A DNA stretch of 64,000 nucleotides, from assembly GCA_003254925.1 (NCBI GenBank), contig QANZ01030783.1:121452-185451 (forward strand), written 5' to 3'. The stretch is from Chamaecrista fasciculata. Taxonomy: Eukaryota > Streptophyta > Magnoliopsida > Fabales > Fabaceae. The notes beneath the pieces are model-generated. The model was not told the DNA's origin and ran no database searches. It saw only the letters and a program-made list of their open reading frames with translations. Position 1 is the stretch's first letter, and each line of letters opens with the position of its first letter. Shown one piece after another: positions 1 through 10,700 of this stretch. A program made the position numbers and the translations under genes.

Positions 1-1494
1 AACTCTGAGAGGTAAGCCTTTTCTTCTTATGCTGAGGGTCCTATTTCTTTATGAATCATGCAATGGTGTTATTTAAGCTGCTTATACAACTGTTGGCAAT
101 TGTTGCAGGTCTAGGTGTAACTTGAATCGCTTATTTTATTTTTTGGATGCCAAAAACTTAATGTTGAGGAGTTCTATTGGTGGAGTGGAGTTGTTAGTGT
201 TTACTCCAAAACAGCTTAATGTGGACTCCCAGGGTATGTTTGTTTTCGTGCATTAGTTCTGTTCTTTTTAAAAGCCAGACCTCTATTTCCATATATGTGC
301 TTGTGAACCCATGGATGTTAAATAAAGGTCAAAACCTCATTTTAGTCTTCAAACTATAGGATGAATTCCATTTTGGTCCTTAAACTTTTTCTGGCTTCGT
401 TTTGGTCCTCAAACTTCCCCATTTGCTTCACCTTTAGTCCAAAACATGATTTCATCTGGTTTCTGTCGTTATTTTTGACCTGGAAAATTAAGATGAATAA
501 TTTTTCTCTCATACATGTCTTAATAAGTGAATTGGTAGAGAAAAAGAAAAATATTCCATCTTAGTCACAAACTAGAGTTAAATTTGTGGTTTATTTTTTT
601 TTCGAAGAAGGCAGATTTTTTTTTCTCTTTACCAACTTACTTATTAAGATATGTATGAGAGAGAAATTGTTTAAGTTAGGTGTTTAGCTTAGAGATAATG
701 GAATAAAGTACTAAAGTAGATGGAATCATTGTTTGGACTAACGGTGGAACAAGAAAAAGGTTGAGACCAAAATGAAATTCACCCTATTGTTCAAAAACTA
801 AAATGAGGTTTTGACTTTAAATATAAAAACGCAAAATGGAGACTGTAGTTTTAATAAAAAAAATAGTTCTAAGAAGTTAGAACATTCTGCTTTCGGAAGT
901 GAGTTTGTTAAATATTGTTTGCCTGCCCTATAGCTGCATGGCTGAAACGTAATTTTTCCATTTTCCTTGTCTTCATAAAGATGATGCAAAGTTTTGCTCG
1001 CAGGGACTATGGAAATAGCTCATACAAAATATTTCCTATGGGGCCTTTTTCGCATTGTGAAAAATGACACAGCCATTGAAAGGTTTCCTGACACAGAGGT
1101 TGTTGATATGGGTATTGACATGGTTGGAGGAAACGTGGTGGGGAGAATTGATATTGCTTCGAATCCGAAATTCAAGCCAAAGAATTTCTCCATCAGATCT
1201 GAGGAAGGAACTCTGCTTCAGAACACCTCTAAGAAGATAAATGAGAAGAGCTCTGTGGCTTCAAGTATTCAAGAAATAATATCTTTGCCTAACGATCTAA
1301 TAAAGACAATCAAAACAGAGCTTCCTTCTGACGTATCCCGATTGAACTCTGTTAAGGAGTCTGATAAAATTATAAAAAAGGAGGATGTTCCACCAGGTTT
1401 TGAAAGGGTCCATGGTGATGCTTCGAAATTTGAAAATTCACAGCCACCCAAATTTAAGAGAGTTTCTGACCTGTACCAAAATGTCACCAGGTAG
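1..1494 (+). CDS. 3' exons of a probable AIPP2/PAIPP2-like PHD-finger-type protein (5' partial)
   Basis: Visible exons are <1-11, 109-233 and 1004-1494, with GT-AG introns and one open frame across both junctions. Exon 109-233 encodes a segment containing ELLVFTPKQLNVDSQ, which continues after the intron into KYFLWGLFRI. A hydrophobic 'ELLxF...L...SQ' block followed by 'YFLWGxFR' is, as I recall the family, characteristic of the domain near the C-terminal half of plant PHD-finger proteins such as AIPP2 and PAIPP2, which take part in H3K27me3/BAH-linked repression. The PHD finger would lie left of the window. The tail is acidic/basic and low in complexity and ends VSDLYQNVTR followed by TAG. 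The upstream ATG at 994 is intronic. The final AG|GTAGCT at 1490-1495 could also be a splice donor, in which case the gene would run on and be interrupted by the copia element. The identity is a family-level inference. Confidence 0.45.
325..818. repeat. Inverted-repeat (MITE-like) element in the last intron of the left-edge gene
   Basis: The left end begins aaggtcaaaacctcatttta and the right end is its reverse complement (...aaaatgaggttttgactt), so this is a terminal inverted repeat pair about 490 bp apart. The flanks share a 6-bp match (taaata), so the superfamily is undecided. Just inside the left end lie two units with a 29-bp spacing built on 'ggtccttaaac/ggtcctcaaac'. The same unit is expanded into arrays at 14360-14690 and 51215-51612. 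Confidence 0.65.
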
Positions 1495-1544
1495 CTATAT
1501 ATACTTATTTGATGGAAACAACACCCAGTTTATACAATTCTAAA

Positions 1545-1795
1545 CTCAAATCTATGACAAGAACCTCCTGATGATCCATGGACCCACAGTAGAATGTATA
1601 TTCTTCTCTGTTCCTGGAGTTTGACACTGATCATTGAAGCAAAGCTGATACAAATGACATTTAGTTTATGAAATTTTGAACTCAAATATATGACTCTGAC
1701 AAGAAGAATGTATATGCTTTCCCTTCCCCGGAGTTTGACATTGAGATTTCATATGAGCTGATACCAGATTTGTATAACTTAAAAACCTGCTGAAT
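1545..1795. repeat. Diverged tandem duplication downstream of the left-edge gene
   Basis: Two imperfect copies lie 136 bp apart. Both start 'ctcaaat.tatgac', contain 'agaatgtatat.ctt' and 'ggagtttgacattgag'-like blocks, and end near 'agctgatac'. The second copy stops where the truncated copia element begins. It could be duplicated 3' UTR sequence. Confidence 0.6.
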
Positions 1796-1805
1796 TAGAA
1801 TCGTT

Positions 1806-2204
1806 TTACTTTTTAGTCAAAATATCAGCAACTTGTGCCTGCACCCGTAACAACTTCTTCATCACAAGCTCTCGAACAAAATAGAGATCAATCTCCATAT
1901 GCTTAGTTTTAGAATGCAAAACTGGATTGGCAGCCAGTAAAACTGCACTTAGATTGTCACAATGCACAACTGGTGTAGCTGTAGATTGTAGATGAAGCTC
2001 TTGAAACAAAGATTGTAGCCACAAAATCTCAGTAACTGTTGTAGCTAAGCTCCTGAATTCTGCCTCTGTACTAGATCTGGAGACTGTTTGTTGCTTCTTA
2101 GAAGACCAAGTAATTGGATTTTTTCCTAGAAACACACAAAACCCCGAAGTAGACTTCCTATCATCAACATCATAAGCCCAATCCGAGTCACAAAAAGCTA
2201 CCAC
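1806..2204 (-). pseudogene. copia RNase H fragment
   Basis: The minus-strand frame starts within the RNase H domain (CDSDWAYDVDDRKSTSGFC) and keeps the conserved EAEFRSLATTVTEILWLQ block and the HSKTKHMEIDLYFVRELV block, which are typical of copia RNase H. It ends at VADILTKK followed by a stop, just where intact proteins continue for some tens of residues. The break coincides with the left boundary of copia-like sequence. Confidence 0.9.
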
Positions 2205-2269
2205 TGATAAGGAATCTGATTTCCAGAAATTGTTCCAGCTAGATATCTCAAAATTCTTTTGACAGCTTT

Positions 2270-3868
2270 CTAATGATCATCCTTAGGACACTTCATGAAT
2301 TGACAAACTTTGTTCACAGAGAAAGCTATTTCAGGTCGAGTTAATGTCACATATTGTAGAGCACCCACAACAGACCTATATAACATAGGATCTTCAAAAT
2401 TAAAGCTGCCCACTTTACTTAATTTCTGCCCAGCAACCAACATAGGCTTAGGTTCACCCATTTTTGCCTTCAACAACAAGTCTTTAATGTATTTAACTTG
2501 ACTTAAGTGCAAATCACCCTCTGCTGTGTGTTTAACTTGAACTCCCAAAAAGTAGTTGAGCTGGCCAAGATCTTTCAAAGGAAAATGAGAGTTTAACACA
2601 TATATAAGATTTGAAATAGCTTGTTTAGAACTTCCTGTGATGATAATATCATCTACATACACAAGAACATACAAGGTTGTAGTTGAGTTCTCCTTAATGA
2701 AAAGAGATGAATCACACTTAGAAGCCACAAACCCCAAAGAACACAAAGAGGAAGATAACTTGTCAAACCAAGCCCTAGGTGCTTGTTTGAGACCATACAA
2801 TGACTTATGTAGTCTACAAACAAGTTTTGAGTTGGCATCTTCAAAACCTAGAGGTTGAGTCATGTAGACTTCTTTTGTAAAACACCATTCAAAAAGGCAT
2901 TATTCACATCAACTTGATGAATATGCCAATTTTTAGATAAGGCTATTGTGAGGACTGTCCTAATAGTAGCTGGCTTTATAACTGGACTAAAAGTCTCAGT
3001 GAAGTCAAATCGCGGTATTAAAACCCTTTGCTACTAAACGTGCCTTATACTTTTGAATAGACCCATCCGGATTGTTTTTAATTCTGAAGACCCATTTACA
3101 AGTCACAGCATCTCTATTAGAAGGCAAAGAGACCAAACTCCATGTTTTATTCTTGATGAGTGCATCATACTCATCCTTCATAGCAGCATACCACTTAGGA
3201 TCTTGAAGAGCAGCCTTAACATTCTTTGGTTCTGTTGGAGTAGGAGAAGCCGATGTTGAGCATGTAAAGACTTTAATTCTAGGCTTACTATGTCCAGTCT
3301 TAGACCTGGTCAACATAGGATGCCTATCATACACTTTCTTCTGTCTAACAACCCTCTCTGCTACAATTGGTGCCTCAGAATCTGCTGCACATGGAAGAAC
3401 AGAATCTGTAGAAGAATCTGTTGAAATTAAGGCATTTGGCTGCTGCTCTTCTAAAATAGGATGATCTGCACCACAATTATTAGAAAAAGGCAATACAGAT
3501 CGAAAAGAAGATGAATGACCTTGATTAGATGACATTGGAGTAGGTAATTGAGCATTTTGAGATGCAGGAATAGACGGGACAGCTCCTAAGAAAATTGGTG
3601 AAACAAGTGTAAGTGGAATTTTAGAACATATAGGAAGTGTTTGAGGTGGAAACTCTTTATAGTAAAACTGATGCTCATTAAATAAGACATGTCTAGACAC
3701 ATACATACTATTTTCTTTTGGATCAAAGCATTTATAACCCTTATACTTGTTGTCATAACCAAGAAAGACACAAGGAATAGATTTGTAATCAAATTTGTGC
3801 TTATTATAGGATCGGGTGAATGGAAAACATACAAAGCCTAAGGTTTTTAAGAAAAGATAGTCAGGCAA
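2270..3868 (-). pseudogene. copia integrase C-terminal tail and reverse transcriptase (frame-broken)
   Basis: From high to low coordinate: the integrase tail (LPDYLFLKTLGFVCFP, then VFLGYDNKYKGYKCFDP), a serine/proline-rich linker, the RT start ([32 protein letters not shown]) and, after a frame break near 3000, the RT core with [19 protein letters not shown] and the YVDDIIITG catalytic motif at about 2640. The break near 3000 (after KGFNTAI) disrupts the finger-palm segment. These motifs are diagnostic for Ty1-copia RT. Confidence 0.92.
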
Positions 3869-4689
3869 CTTAGAATATAGAAGTTCATAAGGAGATTATG
3901 GGAAGAATTAGGAAAGGGAAGTTTATGATGCTTCCCTAAACAACAAGAATTACAAAAAGTAGTTTTATTATTTTTGTAGGAAACATTACAACTTTTGAGA
4001 ACTTGAGAAAGAATGGAATCAGATGGATGACCCAATCTTTTATGCCAAGTATCAACTGTAGTGGACAAAACTACATTACAATGAAAAGAATTTTTATTAC
4101 AATTCTGAACTAAAGAATCGTTACAAGTTTTTGGAACATTAGTACAAAGAGAAGATTTAGGACTAAGGGAAAACACATGAAAGGCATATAGACCATCTTT
4201 GAGGTGTCCTCTAAGAAGAATCCTCTTGGAATCCTGACATTTAACATAACAAATGTCAGAATGAAACTCAAAATAGACTTTGTTGTCTTTAGCAAACTTA
4301 GACACACTTAATAGATTCTTTTTCATAGCTGGAACATGTAGCAAAGAAGATAGAATAAGAGGTTTAGAATAAGATTGCATCTCAGAACTACCAATATGCT
4401 CAATTAAAAGAAACTTACCATCTCCAATATACACCTGATCTTGGCCTCCATAAAACTCTTGATGCTGCAAATTTGCCAAATCAGGGGTTACATGACACGA
4501 TGCACCGGAATCTGGATACCAAGCCGGGTCATAGAGAGCTTCAGAAGTAGCCACCATCACGGTGTTCTTGGACTTAGAACCACTCTCACTACTTGTTGAA
4601 GAACCATCAGTAGAGGCAAAAGGACTCATAAACTCTTGGTCAAACCTAAAATGGCACTGAAATGCCATATGCCATGTTTTTCCACACAA
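3847..4689 (-). pseudogene. copia zinc knuckle, protease and N-terminal integrase, missing catalytic core
   Basis: The frame opens within a CCHC knuckle (C-x2-C-GKTWH-x4-C), followed by the aspartic protease motif WYPDSGASCHVT and the GAG-pre-integrase zinc region (TWHKRLGHPSD...C-x2-C). Directly after CCLGKHHKLPFPNS the sequence jumps, with a frame shift, to the integrase tail (SPYELLYSKLPDYLF). The roughly 150-200 residues that would hold the catalytic acidic residues are absent, consistent with an internal deletion near 3895. Confidence 0.88.
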
Positions 4690-5010
4690 CTGACATATTA
4701 ACTTGGTATTAGAACTACCATTCTTAGCACCTCAATTTCCTCTACCCCTTGCTCCTCTTTGAACATTCTGATGCTGCCCATATTGACTACTATTTCCTCC
4801 ATAAAACTGCCCATTATTACTAAAATTCTGATGTTGTCCATATTGACCCCTGTACCCATTGTGCATAGGCTGGAAATTGGACTTTCTATCTCTATTATAT
4901 TGCTGCTGTACAATATTAACAGAGAGAGGAGGCTCTACTGTCTTCTTCTTCTTGCTAATCCACTCTTCTTAGGTCATAAGAAGAGCTTCAAGTTCCGCTA
5001 TTGTAAAAGA

Positions 5011-5676
5011 TTAAGCTCTTGTATTCATTGAAGTTATGAATGAATCATAATCTTCATCAAGTCCTTGGAAAATTGCTTCAATATGCTCTGTTACAGTGAT
5101 GGGATAACCTACTGATGAAAGAGCATTTGCCAACTTCTTTATTTGTAAAAGATAGTCAAACAAGGATGAACTTCCCTTTTTCATTGTGCGCAGTTGGGTT
5201 CGATATTGGTTCACTTTTGCTCGAGTCTTGGATGAAAAATGCACTTGCAATCGATCCCATACTTCATGTGAATATTCACACTCAATGACAAGGTCTGAGA
5301 TAGACTGAGTCATTGAAGTCAATAACCAAGACAATAAGAGTGAATCCTAAGACTCCCAGTTCAAGAAATCCTCACTGAATACCCCACGAGCTTCGTCTTC
5401 ATCACTTGCAAACTGGGGAGGAATGTACTGAGGACCCAACAAATATTTCTGCAGACGATATCCTTTGACTGCTGCAAGAACTTGACGACGCCAATTTAAG
5501 AAATTGGTTGCTTCCAGCTTCTCAAGAATTGGATGAGAAAAATAATGAGTAACAAAAACATTGGTTGCCGCTGCATTCACCGCCGTCGGCGCATTTGTAG
5601 TCGCCGGACGAGGTGGCGCTGGCCGGTGACTGCCATTCGTAGCTGCTTCGGACTGACGAGCGCTTGAATCGGCCAT
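5011..5676 (-). pseudogene. copia gag fragments
   Basis: Two adjoining minus-strand frames, 5676-5347 and 5334-5011, encode a UBN2/gag-type protein: an alanine-rich start (MADSSARQSEAATNG), then FLNWRRQVLAAVKGYRL, and then the gag core with AHEVWDRL-like and KKLANALSSVGYPIT blocks. A stop or frame break near 5340 splits the protein. Confidence 0.85.
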
Positions 5677-5961
5677 GTTTGTTTGTCGCGAATCACTTCT
5701 TGGATGGCGAACAAATCTGGATCACGAACACCTCTGGGAACACGTCGCGAACACCTCTGGGTTGATGCACGAACACGTCTGAGTCAAATCACGAACACGG
5801 ATTGATGCACGAACACGTCTGAGTCGAATCACAAACACCTCTGGGTGGGTTGCATACGTTTCTTGATATCGAACAGTTATGGGTTGCGAACTGTTCTTGA
5901 TATTAAGCGTTTCTGCCTAAACTAAAGAATTGTCCCTAAAGAGCGATTTGCTCTGATACCA

Positions 5962-6134
5962 TGTAAGTAATTCAGAGAAGATATATTTGTCATATATTGA
6001 GAAATGAATTACAGTAGTGTATTTATATACAATGTCATAGCTAAATTAACTAAGCTAAGTAGTTAGCCTAAGCATAGTAACTGAGATAACAGAATTCAGT
6101 TCTAGCTAACTACTTTAGACTATATACACTTACA
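5962..6134 (-). repeat. 5' LTR of the copia element (only LTR remaining)
   Basis: On the plus strand it runs TGTAAGTA...ACTTACA, 173 bp with short inverted ends. It abuts a primer binding site (gctctgatacca, the reverse complement of the usual copia tRNA-iMet match) at 5950-5961. No second copy is seen near 1500-1806, so the element has one LTR. Confidence 0.85.
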
Positions 6135-6210
6135 CCATATTGGAAGTGCTTATAGTCCAATGTGAAAGCTGATGTTCAAAATGGTAGATTAGCTTTTTGT
6201 AATTAAGCAC
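6135..6210. other. Short spacer between copia LTR and hAT-type MITE
   Basis: No coding potential recognised. It carries the left 8-bp target duplication (ttaagcac, 6203-6210) of the neighbouring MITE. Confidence 0.5.
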
Positions 6211-6398
6211 TAGGGGTGTACACGGGCCGGGTTTTTGGTCGGCCCAAGACTCGGCCCGGTACAGACCCGGGCCGGGCCGAGTCACCGGGTCTGCCCGGGC
6301 CAAAAAAATATATATATTTTTTTATTCATTCTATATATAATTTAACTTGTATATATTGGTAAAACNCGGCCCGGCCGGGCCATTTTTGTACACCCCTA
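6211..6398. mobile_element. hAT-type MITE (188 bp)
   Basis: Terminal inverted repeats TAGGGGTGTAC/GTACACCCCTA are flanked by a perfect 8-bp TSD, ttaagcac (6203-6210 and 6399-6406). Both features are typical of non-autonomous hAT elements. The interior is a GC-rich, internally palindromic cggcccgggccgggccg block around a short AT core. Base 6366 is N, probably because the palindrome sequences badly. Confidence 0.88.
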
Positions 6399-6406
6399 TT
6401 AAGCAC

Positions 6407-7590
6407 TCAGAATGTTTTGAAGCAAGTTCAGTGCTTTGAGTGTGGCAGGTATGTCAATATTTCAAGCTTTTGATTTTTCTATATGATTGAAACTAGGAAC
6501 AGGCAATGCATGTGGAAACTCCATCTCTTAAAGAAAGTAACAGAAAAGTTAAAAAGAGAGATGAGTTTGTGCGAAAGCTCTTGCAATCCCTAATAGGATG
6601 CGAAGATGAGAGGAAATATTAGCAGATAATAGAACGTGCAAATTACAGAGGAATGAGAGTACTAACTAATATTTTGTTTTCTCGCACTTGTTGAGAGGAG
6701 AAAGATGGATTTTTAAATTTTGGGCTGAATGCTTAAATTGGTTTTAAATGTATACTTATAAGTTCATTTTGGTCCAAAATGTTGTAGAACTTTTATATAG
6801 GTCCTAAATAATTGCATAATTGTTCACTTTAAATCTCTATTTACCGAATGTAGTTATATTTTTCTCGTTTTAAGTTCCAACATGAGTTTAAAATTACGTA
6901 TTACTATTGACAAGTACTTTTTCTATCCGGTTAAGATCGTCAGCAAATGAGGTCAAACTGTATTTGAAAGTGGGTCGTTCATGACCTCATTTGATGACCG
7001 TCTCAACTTGATAGAAAAAATGTAACTTGTAACTCCGAAATTATCACACTCTGAACTTAAAACAAGAGATATGACCAATTCGCTTGTTTGATGGTAAGAA
7101 GAGTGATCAACTTTTTAAACTCAATATAATGGCTCAGGTTAAGTAGAAAAAATACTCATGAAAAGGCCTCACACCAAAGGGATTGAATCTTCTAGAGTTT
7201 TTTTCTCTACATTTCTTGTGGAGTTAAAAAGAGAAAGGAAGAAGAAAAGAGAAAAAATATGAAATTCATGAAATAAAAATATATAAACTCATATTTTCTC
7301 TTTCTCTATTTTCTTTTCTCTTATTTTTTCTCTACACGAATTTGATAACCTATACCCGCATTTTCTGTTACCCTTTCCTCCAAAATAATTAAATTAATTA
7401 TAATCCTATTTTTAAAAGGTTAAATTATATAATTTTATCTCTTACAAATCAAATTAAAAAATATACCATAATCTTTGAAAATAAAGACTATAAATAATTT
7501 AATTTACTTGAAAAAAAAAAAGAGAGAAACATAATTTTAAAAAATAATAATAAAGTGCGATCCCGTTCCTCTTTTGCGGGATAAAATAAA
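6407..7590. other. Intergenic region with a Mutator-type MITE remnant
   Basis: No gene is seen. About 6730-7130 resembles the internal part of the inverted-repeat elements at 52905-53375 and 62026-62537 (blocks like 'gatcgtcagcaaatgaggtcaaa' and 'aacaagagatatgacc'), so it is likely a decayed relative. The rest is AT-rich. Confidence 0.5.
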
Positions 7591-7596
7591 ACAGAG

Positions 7597-7605
7597 TATA
7601 AAAAG
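7597..7605 (+). promoter_or_regulatory. Likely TATA box of the HDA5-type gene
   Basis: The sequence tataaaaag lies about 166 bp before the start codon. It is followed by a CT-rich leader ending in the small palindrome ctctctcagagagacagagag, which looks like a 5' UTR. Position-based inference only. Confidence 0.4.
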
Positions 7606-7762
7606 CATACCACATAAGAGTGCTGTTTCAAATTGAAAATTCTCCAGTTTTACTTTCTGTTGCATTCGAACTTTTCTTCAATTTCCTCTCCCTCCTTTTC
7701 TCTCTCAGAGAGACAGAGAGTTTGCTCGAGCAAGTGGCCTAGTCGTCTTGATTTCGGAAGCC

Positions 7763-10700
7763 ATGGAAGTTGTTTTGGAGCTTGACTGTGAGAATAAGGT
7801 CAAAAGTACTACCAACCATAGTCAACGACGCGTGGGTTTGCTCTACGATGAGAGGATGTGTAAGCATTACACGCCCGACAACGATTACCATCCTGAGAAC
7901 CCAAACCGAATTAGGGCTATTTGGGAGAAGCTCCAGAAAGCTGGCATTCACGAAAGGTAATTGAATCCTTTCACTCTTAAAAGTTGAGTTTCATTTCCTT
8001 CATAAGTTGCACTTTGCTTTTTTAGCCTACTCATGCGAGCTGTTGTTTCTTTAAGTATGATGATTCTCTTTTTTGTGAGAAAATAAGAAATTGATGTTTT
8101 TGCTTGTTGGGGTGTCTGTAAATTGCGTTGTGGGGAAGTGTACTCTGTGATATTTACTTCTATCTTTTACTTTTGTAATTTGGTGTTTGTGTGTTCCATC
8201 TAGGAGGTGATAAATGCTATTAGGTTTTCTATGAGATGAAGTGTGGACTTGAATTGGGATATGCAATGGTGTATTTCGTTAGATCCACTTTCTTGGTTTA
8301 ACCGTAAGATGGGGATGAAGTTGCCTAATATATAAATGATTTAGGCTTATTGCAATAAGTTGGATAAATCAAGGTAGTCAAGGGTGAACTTGCCTAATAG
8401 AGGGGCTGTTTCCAGGATTTGAACCCATGACCTCTTGGTCACCAGGCATTAACCTTACTGTTGCCCCAAGGCTCACCTTCTCTATGTTCATATAGCAAAT
8501 GTCCAAAAATTTGTTTCATATTCTAGTGAATTAATTCGCCTGGGAGTGCACCTGTCTATAGCCTCTCACCCAAGGCGTTTTTAGGGCTTGGGTGAGAGGC
8601 TATAGAAAGGTGCACTCCCAGGCGAATTAATTCACTAGAATATGAAACAAATTTTTGGACATTTGCTATATGAACATAGAGAGGGCGAGCCTTGGCGCAA
8701 CGGTAAGGTTGCTGCCTGGTGACCAAGAGGTCACGGGTTCAAATTCTGGAAACAGCCTCTCTGCAAAGCAAGGGTAAGGTTGCGTACATCTTGTCCCTCC
8801 ACAGACCCCACCTAGTGGGAGCTTCGTGCACTTTGGGCCGCCCTTTTTTGCTATATGAACATAGAGAGATGTAAGTTCGTAAAAACATTTGCAATATAAA
8901 TTACCTATTCTATGTTCTAGTATAATAATCATCAATTCATAAGTCACTATATTTCATCAAGGAAATGGAGTCCAGAAGAGGATAAGATTTGCCTTTACGT
9001 AAAGACTTCTCCTTGCACATTAACTTATGTCCATTTACGTCTTCCGCGCTGTTTTCTTGTGCTTGTTGTCCCTTTCTTGTTTTATATATTTGTTTAGAAA
9101 ACCCATAATAACAACCTAAATAATATATCTGCATATCATAAAACAGTCAGTCCAATTCGCCTGGGAATGCACTGATATAGTCAATTTATTATAAAGTAAT
9201 AAATAACACTTTTCTTATTTGCACTCCTAACAAATTTGGTGTCACATCTTGCTCCAGATGTGTGATTATGGGTGCCAAAGAAGCTGAAGACAAATATATA
9301 CTGTCAGTGCATTCCGAAAATCATGTCAATTTGATTAAGAACATCAGCTCCAAACAGTTTAATTCACGCAGGAAGAAGATTGCGTCAAAATTTAACTCTA
9401 TATATTTTAATGAGGGTTCATCGGAAGCTGCTTATCTTGCTGCTGGCTCTGTTGTAGAGGTAATACTTATGAAAAATTCTTTAAGCGGTACAATGTCCTG
9501 ACAATCTGGACAATTATGGGTGGAATGGGAATATGCCACGTTTTCAATGAATTATTTTTTCATTCTTGTCCTCCTTTGCTTTTATTGCCATGACTGTGTT
9601 TCACTTAATCTATTCTAAATATCATCCAAGAGTTCATACAAAAATGCATTTAACTAAAACAAAGTGTTAAAAGTTTTGGAACTTCTTTCTGATGAAAGGC
9701 TTTCTTCAGTAACACTCTTGGGTTTGTTACAGTGAGACTAAGGGCATGGACCTTTAGTTTCTGTAACTTATTTTGATAAAATATGAAGTAATTTTAACAG
9801 ACTAAACATTTTAGCTTGATCAACTTTTACCTTGGTTTGTAGTTGCTTCATATATGTGGGAATGGTTGCAATTTTTGTTTACTTATCTCTGTACTTGCAT
9901 AATATTGACACAAGAACTGTTAAGACATAAAACAATGCTAGTGCGCATATATTTTTCTGGACCTGTTCAATTTCTTTCCATGTAAAAACTTTAAGAACCT
10001 TAAGATATTTTGAAAAATAGGTCGTTGAGAAAGTAGCCAGCAAGGAATTGAATTCTGCTGTTGCGATCGTTAGGCCTCCTGGGCATCATGCAGAACAAGA
10101 TGAGGCCATGGGGTTCTGTCTATTTAACAATGTGGCAGTTGCATCAAGTTATCTCCTAGATCAAAGAGTGGGTATCAACTGTTATCAATTCTGTTATTCA
10201 ATTTCAAGCCTTTTGATCTGCCACTTCCGTGAATTGCCACCTCACATTTCAGGCCTTGCCATGTGTATGACAGCCAGAATTGGGCATCAAGAAAATTTTA
10301 GTTGTTGACTGGGATGTTCATCATGGGAATGGTACTCAAAAAATGTTCTGGAAGGACTCTCGTGTGTTATTTTTCTCTGTCCACAGGTACAGTTATAAAT
10401 CTTTATTTGGCATAATGGATTATTGATAAATTACATCCAAGATGTTATCTGTAGATCCATTGATTTAATTATGGTAGGATGAATTGTTGTATCTACTATT
10501 TCTTTCATAGCGCTTCTGAATTTGCCAAAAAAAAGTTGATAATGGCTTTTGAGGCCCTGTAGATAATTAAATGGGGTGTGATTGCTAGACTTTCTGTTTC
10601 TATTCTTAACTGTGGTGGGACAGGTTGGGGTTTATATCATTTTGGTAATTGATCAGGAGGTCTATGAACTTTTCTCCTTTTGCAGGCATGAATTTGGGAG

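Larger units (their letters stand above)
1806..6134 (-). mobile_element. Degenerate, 3'-truncated Ty1-copia retrotransposon
   Basis: Read on the minus strand the order is LTR (5962-6134), primer binding site (5951-5961), gag (about 5676-5011), zinc knuckle (about 4690), protease (about 4530), the GAG-pre-integrase part (about 4050-3900), an integrase tail, reverse transcriptase (about 3200-2270) and RNase H (2204-1806). This is copia order, with integrase before RT. The reading frame is broken at least near 5340, 5000, 4910, 3860, 3000 and 2230, so it cannot be active by itself. RNase H stops after ADILTKK, and no second LTR follows, so the 3' end is lost. The integrase catalytic core is also missing. 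Total is about 4.3 kb, where intact elements are usually near 5 kb. Confidence 0.93.

Noticed and set aside
8684-8760. tRNA gene suggested by A and B boxes
   Set aside because: It is the tRNA-related head of a SINE with TSD and terminal T-run; no cloverleaf anticodon arm is apparent.
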